From Promethearchaeota archaeon (lineage in GTDB: Archaea; Asgardarchaeota; Lokiarchaeia; Sigynarchaeales; SOKP01): DNA of 21,569 nt. Each line of letters starts with the position of its first letter. Position 1 is the stretch's first letter. Below are positions 14,669-21,569 of the stretch, piece by piece. The translations under genes were made by a program, and so were the position numbers. The stretch spans positions 1 to 21,569 of the forward strand of contig JAEOTV010000178.1 in NCBI GenBank assembly GCA_016839635.1. Reading direction: 5' to 3'. The notes under the pieces are model-generated. The model had not been told where the DNA came from. It made no database searches and saw only the letters and a program-made list of their open reading frames with translations.

Positions 14669-14811
14669 TGCAAATAAATGTTTAATTCTTGTATGATAAC
14701 CAATACTTGTCATTAAACTAAAGAAATTAAAAATTCTAAATTTAATGGTAAATTGAATCTTAAAATTTAAAATTTATCTAAATTTAGGGAAAATATTTAA
14801 AATGAATTGAT

Positions 14812-16152
14812 TTAACTTGCGCCTAATTTATCTAATGAATCAAGAGCAATTGTAACCACAAGCTCAGATTTATCTTCTAATAAATTCCTTAAAGATGGAA
14901 TAACATTTGGATCATCTGGTTTGATTTTTGCTAACGCTTCAGCCACTCTCCATCTTATTTCTGCCTTTTTATCTTTTAGAGCATTAATCAAATCAGTACT
15001 AACTTTTGAAGCTGCTTCTCCAATTTTTCCTAATGCAATAGCTGATTCACTACGAACCCTTACTTTTTGATCGTTTAACGCTTCTGCTAAGGCAAAAACG
15101 GAATCACTAGCTACTGAGCCAAGATTTCCCAGAGCTCTTGCAGCTTCAACACGCACAATAGTTTTGGGATGCTTTAACATATTCACTATTTCTGGAATAG
15201 CTTCTGATACATCACTTCCCATTTTCCCCATTGCCCAAACTGCCAAACTTACAACTTTTTTATCGGAATGCTTTAAAGTTTCAACTAGTGTTTCTACTGC
15301 TGGTTTTCCAATACTTCTGATGGCATCTGCAGCTCTCCCTCTTATCCCTTTTTTATTATCATCTAATGCTAAAGTAAGCTTCTCTAATATTTTAGAATCT
15401 GCTAGTTTCATCTCTCCAAATACTTCTATTATGCTTTTTCTTACCAAGGGGGAATAATGTTCAATATATTTCAAAAGAGTAGGAACTATAGTTGATCCCA
15501 TATCACTGAGAGTATTTATTATTGCTTTCCTCACCCTCCAATCTTTATCTTCTAAAGCTTTTAGTAGTATTGGTAAAGCTTTTAATGCTTCCTTTCCAAT
15601 CAATGCTAAAGAATTAACAGCAGCAGTTCTTACTGCCCAGCTATAATCTTTAATTGCTGTTATTAAATCTGGAATTGCATTATATGCTTCAGATTTAAAG
15701 CAACCTAATGAATTAGCTGCTTCAGTTTTAACTTCTTCATTTATATCCTTTAATGCAGAAATTAAGGCATTTATTGTTGACTCACTAGCATATCCTATTT
15801 TACCTAACGAGACTACAACCTCCTTGCGAATTGAAACTTCTTCATTATCAACTAACTTTGATAGTTCTGTAACTGCATTTTCAGCGATATTACCCATTTT
15901 TCCTAGTGTTCTTACAGTTTCTCTACAGATACTCCAATCCTCATCTTCTAAACATTCGATTAATTCCGAAAGTGCGGATCCAGATTTTTGTCCTAATTCA
16001 CCTAAAACCAAAATAGCATTGAATTTAATTGATCTTATATCACTATTTAATTGTTGAATGACTTCGTTAATTATATTTGGATCATTTTCAATTCTAGCTA
16101 AGACTAAATCAATTCTTGCATCCCTCAATAATTTTTCTAATGAAGCTGAAAT
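14812..16152 (-). CDS. HEAT-repeat scaffold protein, last gene of the LIV operon
   Basis: About 446 residues made almost wholly of HEAT (PBS-lyase-type) repeats, roughly eleven to twelve, with recurring units such as A(L)xxLGxLG and DxxxxVRxxAAxALGxIG; examples are DKDWRVRKAIINTLSDMG and KTIVRVEAARALGNLG. Such proteins are superhelical protein-binding scaffolds. No catalytic domain, signal peptide or membrane segment is seen. Start choice: TTG 16128 is the first standard start, but GGTGAT (16158-16163) lies 5 nt before an in-frame ATT at 16152, and the intervening codons (ISASLEKLL) fit the first helix, so an ATT start is proposed. The ribosome-binding site begins directly after the stop of the LivF-like gene, so the two should be co-transcribed and coupled. 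A role in regulating or anchoring the transporter is only inferred from position. Confidence 0.88.
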   Translation of the reverse strand: MSASLEKLLRDARIDLVLARIENDPNIINEVIQQLNSDIRSIKFNAILVLGELGQKSGSALSELIECLEDEDWSICRETVRTLGKMGNIAENAVTELSKLVDNEEVSIRKEVVVSLGKIGYASESTINALISALKDINEEVKTEAANSLGCFKSEAYNAIPDLITAIKDYSWAVRTAAVNSLALIGKEALKALPILLKALEDKDWRVRKAIINTLSDMGSTIVPTLLKYIEHYSPLVRKSIIEVFGEMKLADSKILEKLTLALDDNKKGIRGRAADAIRSIGKPAVETLVETLKHSDKKVVSLAVWAMGKMGSDVSEAIPEIVNMLKHPKTIVRVEAARALGNLGSVASDSVFALAEALNDQKVRVRSESAIALGKIGEAASKVSTDLINALKDKKAEIRWRVAEALAKIKPDDPNVIPSLRNLLEDKSELVVTIALDSLDKLGAS

Positions 16153-16163
16153 AATTAATCACC

Positions 16164-16907
16164 TTATATACCTAAATATACTTTTCGAACTCTTGGTTCT
16201 TTTTCAAGTTCTTGTTTTGTTCCTCTCATTTCAATTTTACCTTCTTCTAACACATGAATATATTCAGCTGTATCAAAAGCAAGCACAGCATCTTGCTCAA
16301 CTAAAAGTGTAGTAGTTCCTTTATTCTTAATATCATTAATTGCTTCAAAAATTCTCTTTTTAAACAATGGAGCAAGCCCTAGTGAAGGTTCATCAAGTAA
16401 TAAAACCTGTGGATCCGCTATTATTGCGCGAGCGAGAGCTAACATCTGTTGTTCGCCTCCACTGAGCGTCCCTGCTCGTTGCCTTTTTCTTTCTTTTAGC
16501 CTTGGAAAGAGTTCAAAAACATATTCTAAAAGTTCTTTATATTTCTGTCGATCTTTTAATGAATATGCTCCCAATTCAAGGTTTTCCATTACAGTCATAT
16601 CATAAAATAACTTACGGCGTTCAGGACAATGTGCTATCCCCTTTCGTGCTATTTTATGTGCATCAACTTCATCTATACGTTCACCTCTGAATATTATCTT
16701 ACCTCGATCGATTTCTTCCAGTCCCGAAATCGCTCTAAGAAGTGTAGTTTTTCCAGCCCCATTTGGTCCAATGACAGCTTCAAGACTTTGCTTTTCAAGC
16801 TTCAGATTGAGTTCTTCAAGAGCTTTAGCTTTACCATAATAATGGTACACTTTCTTGAGTTCAATTATACCTTCTGATTCTTCCTTAATTATTTTTTTTT
16901 TCCTCAT
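16164..16907 (-). CDS. livF: Branched-chain amino acid type ABC transporter ATPase LivF
   Basis: 247 residues: Walker A GPNGAGKTTLL (48-58), Q-loop region, signature LSGGEQQMLALARA, Walker B VLLLDEPSLGLAP and the Gln-type switch LLVEQDA usual for LivF. The first 12 residues are a Lys/Glu-rich extension. It is one of the two ATPases powering HAAT-family uptake of amino acids or other small carboxylates at the cytoplasmic face. ATG 16907 overlaps the end of livG by 4 nt (ATGA) and is preceded by AGAGGT, so the two ATPases are coupled. Substrate specificity is set by the binding protein, not by this subunit. Confidence 0.95.
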   Translation of the reverse strand: MRKKKIIKEESEGIIELKKVYHYYGKAKALEELNLKLEKQSLEAVIGPNGAGKTTLLRAISGLEEIDRGKIIFRGERIDEVDAHKIARKGIAHCPERRKLFYDMTVMENLELGAYSLKDRQKYKELLEYVFELFPRLKERKRQRAGTLSGGEQQMLALARAIIADPQVLLLDEPSLGLAPLFKKRIFEAINDIKNKGTTTLLVEQDAVLAFDTAEYIHVLEEGKIEMRGTKQELEKEPRVRKVYLGI

Positions 16908-17638
16908 TTTGTACCTCTTCCTAAATATGCTTCATAAACGATTTTTTCTTCAACTATTTCTTTCGGAGGACCATCAGCAATTAATTTTCCTTGATGCATT
17001 ACAAGTACTCTAGGTACTAATGCCATTAATTCCCTTAGTACATGGCCTGCAATAATAATTGTATAACCTTCACTATGTAAATTTTTAATTAAATCGACAA
17101 TTACCATTTGTTCTTCAAAAGATAATCCACTAAATGGCTCATCAAGAAGTAGTAATTCTGGATTTGAAGCTATTGCTCTAGCAATTTCGAGTTTTTTGAG
17201 ATCACCGAAAGGTAAAATTATAGGTGGAATTCGAGCTTTATCAATCAAACCTACCGATGATAATATTGTACTTGCGTATTTATCTATTCCTAAATCTTCA
17301 CTAATAGCCTTTCCTCTCGGAGACATGCATCCTACTATTATATTATCCAAACATGTGAGTAGCTTTAATGGTCTTACTATTTGAAAAGTTCTTGTGATGC
17401 CATTTTTAACACGTCTATAAGGACTAAATTTTGTTATATTTATACCATCAAACCAAATAGTACCTCTATTGGATTTTTCAAATCCAGAAATTAAATTAAA
17501 TAACGTTGTTTTTCCTGCTCCATTTGGTCCAATTAAACCAACAAGAGACCCACGTTCAATATCAAAACTCATATCGTTTACCGCAGTTAATCCACCAAAT
17601 CTTTTGGTTACATTTTTTACTTGTAATATAACACCCAT
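16904..17638 (-). CDS. livG: Branched-chain amino acid type ABC transporter ATPase LivG
   Basis: 244 residues: N-terminal VTKRFGGLTAVNDMSF, Walker A GPNGAGKTTLFNLISG, the LivG-specific region GITRTFQIVRPLKLLT, signature LPFGDLKKLEIARAI (Pro replaces the usual Ser, a variant seen in LivG proteins), Walker B LLLLDEPFSGLS and switch His in IIIAGHV. It pairs with LivF as the heterodimeric motor. The loop around GCMSPRGKAISEDLG is shorter than in many bacterial LivG proteins. ATG 17638 is preceded by AGAGGA 7 nt upstream; the gene follows livM by 29 bp and overlaps livF by 4 nt. Confidence 0.95.
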   Translation of the reverse strand: MGVILQVKNVTKRFGGLTAVNDMSFDIERGSLVGLIGPNGAGKTTLFNLISGFEKSNRGTIWFDGINITKFSPYRRVKNGITRTFQIVRPLKLLTCLDNIIVGCMSPRGKAISEDLGIDKYASTILSSVGLIDKARIPPIILPFGDLKKLEIARAIASNPELLLLDEPFSGLSFEEQMVIVDLIKNLHSEGYTIIIAGHVLRELMALVPRVLVMHQGKLIADGPPKEIVEEKIVYEAYLGRGTK

Positions 17639-17667
17639 GTATAATTCCTCTCTAAATTACACGTTAT

Positions 17668-18834
17668 TTATTTACCTAATAATAAATCCCATAAATATTT
17701 TGATTGTTTTATTACAGGGCTCATCAATCCACGCTCTGTAAACCGCACTACCAATAAAATTATAATAGAAAAAATAAATACTGAAATATTTGTAAAGATT
17801 AATAACAATTCAGAAGGCAATATAGCAGAAAACAATTCCTCAAGTACTATTGTAGCAATTGTGAAGAAATACGCTCCAAAAACCGCTCCAGAAATCATTG
17901 CTATTCCTCCTAAACAAGTCATTACTACAGGATAAAAAGATTTTGTTGGCATAAAAATGAATGGATCAGCTTGATTATTGTGAAGAACATAAAGAGATCC
18001 CGCAATACCAGCAAAAAATGCACTTATCATAAATGCAATTAGTTTGTATTTTAATACATTAATACCTGAAGCTTCTGTGGAGACTTCATCATCTCGTATC
18101 CCTTTAAATATTGTTCCTAATTTAGAATTATAGACAGCAAGCATTATTACAACACTTATTACTAGAATAATTAAAACTATAATAAATTCATATTCTAATC
18201 CTATAAATAAAATAGGATTATAGGTTCCTAAGTCTATTCCATCAGTACCCCAAAAAAGATACTCTAGGGTGTCCATACGAAATAAAATCCATAAAAATAG
18301 ACTAAAGGCTAGTGTACCTAAAGCTAAATAAGGCCCTTTAAGTCGAAGACTAGGAACCGATACAATCAGACCAATTACTACCGCAAAAATACCTCCAAGT
18401 AATATCGTTAAAAATAAATTTAAATGAACATATCTTAGAAAAGCGGCACAAGCATATCCTCCAATTCCGAAAAATGCCGCATGACCAAAGCTAACTTGCC
18501 CTGTGACACCCGCTAATAAATCCCAACTAGCCGCAAAAATTGCATAAATCATTGCTAGTATAAAAGAATGATACCAATTACCTCTGTTAATTATAAATGG
18601 AAGAATAGTTACTAAAATTAGACTAAATATAATAATTCCTCCTCTAAAGGATTTAATCCACGATTTAAAATTATCTCGGGAAGCTGGAATTTGATTCCTA
18701 ATAAAAATTTTTCCTTTTTTACGGATTTTATGAAAAAATCCACCAACTGATTCTCCAATAGGGTATCGAGTCTTAACAACTAAATCTTCAGTTTTATTTA
18801 TAACTTCTTTCCCTTCTTCTTCTTTCCTAACCAT
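17668..18834 (-). CDS. livM: Branched-chain amino acid type ABC transporter permease LivM
   Basis: 388 residues with about nine or ten membrane segments, from IIIFSLILVTILPFII (about 67-82) to the C-terminal ISVFIFSIIILLVVRF. Family marks include AIFAASWDLLAGVTGQVSFGHAAFFGIGGYA (about 97-127), VSVPSLRLKGPYLALGTLAF and GIRDDEVSTEASGINVLKYK, the EAA-type loop that contacts the ATPase. The first 66 residues are a charged, presumably cytoplasmic extension (KEEEGKEV..., GGFFHKIRKKGKIFIRN) longer than in typical LivM. It lies 38 bp after livH and 29 bp before livG. The ATG at 18834 lacks a strong ribosome-binding site. Confidence 0.95.
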   Translation of the reverse strand: MVRKEEEGKEVINKTEDLVVKTRYPIGESVGGFFHKIRKKGKIFIRNQIPASRDNFKSWIKSFRGGIIIFSLILVTILPFIINRGNWYHSFILAMIYAIFAASWDLLAGVTGQVSFGHAAFFGIGGYACAAFLRYVHLNLFLTILLGGIFAVVIGLIVSVPSLRLKGPYLALGTLAFSLFLWILFRMDTLEYLFWGTDGIDLGTYNPILFIGLEYEFIIVLIILVISVVIMLAVYNSKLGTIFKGIRDDEVSTEASGINVLKYKLIAFMISAFFAGIAGSLYVLHNNQADPFIFMPTKSFYPVVMTCLGGIAMISGAVFGAYFFTIATIVLEELFSAILPSELLLIFTNISVFIFSIIILLVVRFTERGLMSPVIKQSKYLWDLLLGK

Positions 18835-18872
18835 GGTTGTTCAATTATTAATTTAATTTTTTAATTTTTAAC

Positions 18873-19763
18873 TTAGGTGCGTTGCTTTTTTCCAAGAATT
18901 CCTCTGGGTCTTATAATAAGAACTATTATAATCAAAGCGAGATGGATTAAACTTGAAAATCCAGTCGATAATGGAAGGTCGATATAATAGTACGTAAAGA
19001 ATTTTGCATATGAAATAACAAACGCACCTATTAGACTACCTGGGAGGCTACCTAGCCCCCCTAAAACCACAACTGACATTGATAATAATAAATAATCCCA
19101 TACCATAATTTCTGCGTTTAAACCAACCGCTGGAACATATAAAACAGCAGCGAATCCAGCTAATAAAGCGGATACTGCAACAGTAAACATTAAAATTCTA
19201 CTAACATTTATACCCATAAGTTCTGCCGCTTCTTTATCCTGAGAAACGGCTCTTATAGATTTACCCAATTTGCTTTTCTTTATGAAAAGAATTAAAACTA
19301 GCATTATAAATATCGATCCTATTATAATAAGGAGACTCTGGATGTTAATTATAGCTCCAAATATTGTCAAATTACCTTCTATAAATAAGGGAAGACTTGC
19401 AGGCTCTAATACTCCTGGTTTAGCTGTTTCGATAACTAATATCCCTTGCTGAATAAAAAAAGCCAAAGCAAAAGTAACAATCATAACTGCTATTTCATTT
19501 TTTTCTATTGGTTTAATTAGTGCTAAATAGGTTAAACCTCCAATTATAGTAATAAAAATTAGTCCTAAAATAATTGCAAGAGGATATGCTAAAATATTTG
19601 AATCTACAAACCAAAAAACAATGTAACCAGCAAGGACATAAAAAGCACCGTGAGCTAAATTCAAAACTCCCGCAACTCCATAGACTAATGAATAGCCACT
19701 AGCAAGTAATGCTAAAATCGATCCCAAAACTGCACCATATATTAGAACATCTACAAAAACCAA
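18873..19763 (-). CDS. livH: Branched-chain amino acid type ABC transporter permease LivH
   Basis: 296 residues with about eight membrane segments. Family marks are GYSLVYGVAGVLNLAHGAFYVLAGY (about 23-47), KSKLGKSIRAVSQDKEAAELMGINVSRI (the ATPase-contacting loop, about 163-190) and LLLSMSVVVLGGLGSLPGSLIGAFVI. It forms the membrane channel with LivM. The start is TTG 19763: an in-frame TGA lies just upstream and no ATG is available, and GGATTGAT precedes it. It follows the binding-protein gene by 92 bp containing a 12-T run on the transcript strand. Confidence 0.94.
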   Translation of the reverse strand: MVFVDVLIYGAVLGSILALLASGYSLVYGVAGVLNLAHGAFYVLAGYIVFWFVDSNILAYPLAIILGLIFITIIGGLTYLALIKPIEKNEIAVMIVTFALAFFIQQGILVIETAKPGVLEPASLPLFIEGNLTIFGAIINIQSLLIIIGSIFIMLVLILFIKKSKLGKSIRAVSQDKEAAELMGINVSRILMFTVAVSALLAGFAAVLYVPAVGLNAEIMVWDYLLLSMSVVVLGGLGSLPGSLIGAFVISYAKFFTYYYIDLPLSTGFSSLIHLALIIIVLIIRPRGILGKKQRT

Positions 19764-19818
19764 ATCAAATCAATCCATATGTTTTAAAAACTAATTTTAG
19801 AGTAATATAAATTATTAT

Positions 19819-19830
19819 AAAAAAAAAAAA
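19819..19830 (-). terminator. T12 tract between livJ and livH
   Basis: Twelve consecutive T on the transcript strand, 26 bp past the binding-protein stop. It could partially terminate transcription and give excess binding protein over permease. Confidence 0.4.
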
Positions 19831-19855
19831 TTGATATTTAAAATTTATGATTATT

Positions 19856-21280
19856 TTAAGGTGCGGCAGGCCACCATGGTGGATATATTATATGCGCTCT
19901 TTCATTGCTAGGATAGAGGTTTGGCCAATCATATAAACCACCAGATGGAATAAGTGGTAAAGTTCCATCTGCGTGATATTGACGATACACAGTACTAAAG
20001 AAACCTTCACGTGTTCCAAGTTCGGTTTCAAGAACATCGTGATATTGATCAAAACCTAAGCTTGGTGCAGCAATTCCAGGAAATGGATTAGTTTCATTAA
20101 ATTTTTCAAGTTCAGCAACAATATCATCATTTACAAATGTTCCCGCATTTTCAAATGCTGCAGCATATAAATTAATTGCATCTCCAGCACCAATTGAGCA
20201 ATATAGTGGAGACCCTAGAACAGAACCCCATTTAGCAACAAAAGCATCATAAAATGGGATAGTTCTTGCAGTGAAATTAACATATGCTACACCGTGAGTA
20301 GTTATTTCATAAGCAGCTTTTCCTCCTGTATTTGGCCAATACAATGCCGTTATTTGAGCTACTACATTTATACCTGCAACTGTACAATTTGGTTGAACAT
20401 CGGTATAAAAAGAACCAAACATAATTCCATGAGTTGCGTCTGAAATAATTGGAACTACTAATTGAACATCATCATTTTTAATTTCAGACCATAATCCCGC
20501 AAATTCGGCAGGAGTCCAACCAGTTAGGATTTTTCTAGTTGTTATGTTCCCAGGCCCTAAAAATTTTGGATAACTGGCATTCAAAATGCTTATCACTTCG
20601 TCTTTAATTCTTTCTGTCCACATTATTTCTTCATGAACAATTCTCACATTATCCACAGGAAATCCTTGATGTTCGGAAATATTTGGTATAACATAATTCG
20701 GCAGTAAAACCCCTAGATGTTCACCCAAATGATCAGAATTAATAGGCATGCATCTAAAAAGATATTTGTAAAATGTATATGAATCCTTAACCCATTGCTG
20801 GCAAAATTCTGTTGTTGCCGCTCCAGTAATCATAAAAGGTATTTTCTCAACCATTATTCTATCAATATAAGTTGAGAAAACTTCAGAACGAAATCCTCCT
20901 AAAATGGCATGAGGCTGATGCTCAATCATACTTACCGCAGCTGAGGTTGCAGTATCATAATCATAAGATGCTTCTTTAGTATCTTCTCTAACAAGACCAA
21001 TATAATAGGTTGATCCTCCAATATCAACACCCCCTGCTTGATTTATCTCTTCTGCAGCTATCCAAGCACCTCCCCAACTATAAGCCCCAGTAAAAGCCAT
21101 GTCATCAAGAACACCAATTTTAAGAGTTTGTGAAAGAGGTGGTTTTGCACCATCTATTCCTGGATATTCATAAGGATTTACTGCAGGAGAAGCTAGAAAG
21201 AACCATGCTCCAACACCTATACCAGTTCCTATAATAGCAATAAGTACAATAGCGATTATTCTTTTTGTCATTTGTTCCAT
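19856..21280 (-). CDS. livJ: LIV/HAAT-type ABC transporter substrate-binding protein
   Basis: 474 residues, longer than the usual 370-430. A basic start MEQMTKR and one hydrophobic helix (about 8-29, IIAIVLIAIIGTGIGVGAWFF) act as signal or membrane anchor; no lipobox cysteine is present, so an N-terminal anchor is likely. The rest is a type I periplasmic-binding fold (Peripla_BP_6): LKIGVLDDMAFTGAYSWGGAWIAAEEIN (about 53-80), a PHAILGGFRSEV segment, GWTPAEFAGLWSEIKNDDVQLVVP, and GAGDAINLYAAAFENAG late. Six Asn-x-Ser/Thr sequons fit archaeal surface glycosylation. ATG 21280 has AAGTGAT 7 nt upstream. It is the first gene of the transporter operon with TATA at 21361-21371. Ligand unknown; the family binds amino acids, amides, urea and aromatic acids. 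Confidence 0.93.
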   Translation of the reverse strand: MEQMTKRIIAIVLIAIIGTGIGVGAWFFLASPAVNPYEYPGIDGAKPPLSQTLKIGVLDDMAFTGAYSWGGAWIAAEEINQAGGVDIGGSTYYIGLVREDTKEASYDYDTATSAAVSMIEHQPHAILGGFRSEVFSTYIDRIMVEKIPFMITGAATTEFCQQWVKDSYTFYKYLFRCMPINSDHLGEHLGVLLPNYVIPNISEHQGFPVDNVRIVHEEIMWTERIKDEVISILNASYPKFLGPGNITTRKILTGWTPAEFAGLWSEIKNDDVQLVVPIISDATHGIMFGSFYTDVQPNCTVAGINVVAQITALYWPNTGGKAAYEITTHGVAYVNFTARTIPFYDAFVAKWGSVLGSPLYCSIGAGDAINLYAAAFENAGTFVNDDIVAELEKFNETNPFPGIAAPSLGFDQYHDVLETELGTREGFFSTVYRQYHADGTLPLIPSGGLYDWPNLYPSNERAHIIYPPWWPAAP

Positions 21281-21360
21281 TTATTAAATCACTTCTTTAA
21301 TTTTTTTTAATTTATTATGTATGTTTATTTTTAGATTATCAAATATTAGTTCATTTTAAC

Positions 21361-21371
21361 ATATATTTAAA
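21361..21371 (-). promoter_or_regulatory. TATA box of the LIV transporter operon
   Basis: Minus-strand TTTAAATATAT, about 80-90 nt before the livJ ATG. A palindrome ATCAGCTGAT (21395-21404) lies about 24 nt upstream of it and could bind an activator. Confidence 0.45.
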
Positions 21372-21394
21372 GTTTTCAACTTTTCATATTCGGA

Positions 21395-21404
21395 ATCAGC
21401 TGAT
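21395..21404. promoter_or_regulatory. Palindrome ATCAGCTGAT upstream of the LIV promoter
   Basis: A perfect 10-bp palindrome, unusual in G+C for this gap, placed upstream of the TATA element of the transporter operon. Candidate activator site. Confidence 0.32.
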
Positions 21405-21427
21405 GTTAACAAAAATGTTTTAATAAT

Positions 21428-21438
21428 AAAAAAAAAAA
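21428..21438 (-). terminator. T-tract after the ORF at the right edge
   Basis: Eleven T on the transcript strand, 16 bp past the stop at 21454, consistent with the end of a minus-strand transcript entering from the right edge. Confidence 0.4.
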
Positions 21439-21453
21439 GATATAAAATATTAC

Positions 21454-21561
21454 TTATTTTGACATTTTCACAGAACAATGTTCACATAAATTTGAATTCC
21501 CACTATTATCCCTACAACAATAACTAAAATAATGAACAGTATTAGTGTGTAAAATCTCCAT
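21454..21561 (-). CDS. 35-residue zinc-ribbon-like small protein (tentative)
   Basis: The ORF reads MEILHTNTVHYFSYCCRDNS... with cysteines at 15, 16, 26 and 29 and an ending LCEHCSVKMSK that closely follows the second half of common zinc-ribbon proteins (FCxxCGxK). The first knuckle is irregular: CC instead of CxxC. A different frame of the same strand (stop at 21468) is open to the window edge and reads as a hydrophobic helix, FYTLILFIILVIVVGIIVG, which could instead be the C-terminus of a membrane protein. The T-tract at 21428-21438 fits either reading. A TAA lies directly before the ATG, so if real this ORF is complete. Confidence 0.42.
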   Translation of the reverse strand: MEILHTNTVHYFSYCCRDNSGNSNLCEHCSVKMSK

Positions 21562-21569
21562 TTAATCGA

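Noticed and set aside
16058..16312. 84-codon plus-strand open frame at the HEAT/livF junction
   Set aside because: Antisense to two strongly supported genes, and its Leu/Phe-rich peptide has no features of its own.

Overview
The window looks like A+T-rich archaeal DNA, most likely from an Asgard archaeon of the Lokiarchaeia type. Pointers are a longin-like domain protein, a PolB2-type B-family DNA polymerase with its small partner gene, a TrmB-type regulator, several tiny zinc-ribbon proteins, TATA-type promoters, T-tract terminators, and a ribosome-binding signal that recurs as AGTGA/GGTGAT 4-7 nt before starts. The lineage is inferred from gene content; no rRNA or tRNA gene was seen.

Layout. 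Positions 1-3104 hold two tandem paralogous acyl-CoA synthetases on the minus strand (the first runs off the left edge). Positions 3382-11191 are a mosaic of short transcription units: a RadA/RadB-like protein that has lost both Walker motifs, a longin-like protein, a 7-TM protein, a zinc-ribbon protein with a charged repeat tail, a DUF3795 protein, a 46-residue CxxC protein, then the two-gene unit of a small helical protein plus a PolB2-like polymerase, a 5-TM protein and a GyrI-like ligand-binding protein. Positions 11213-12896 hold a 43-residue Cys-rich protein divergent from a TrmB-like regulator with a palindromic shared promoter region, followed by a hairpin-rich gap and a 52-residue orphan ORF. 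Positions 12917-21280 hold a third acyl-CoA synthetase and, upstream of it, a complete branched-chain amino acid type (LIV/HAAT) ABC transporter operon in the order binding protein, permease, permease, ATPase, ATPase, ending in a HEAT-repeat protein. A small zinc-ribbon-like ORF sits at the right edge.

How it may work together. The LIV-type importer beside an acyl-CoA synthetase resembles uptake-and-activation modules for organic or aromatic acids in bacteria; with two more acyl-CoA synthetases at the left end, the area appears dedicated to CoA activation of carboxylic acids. The second theme is DNA maintenance: a polymerase with eroded exonuclease and polymerase motifs and a RecA-fold pseudo-ATPase lie 3 kb apart on the same strand, which invites comparison with bacterial accessory (ImuA-like plus polymerase) translesion modules. 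That comparison is inference.

No CRISPR array, insertion sequence, origin or attachment site was found. No gene-free stretch exceeds 300 bases.
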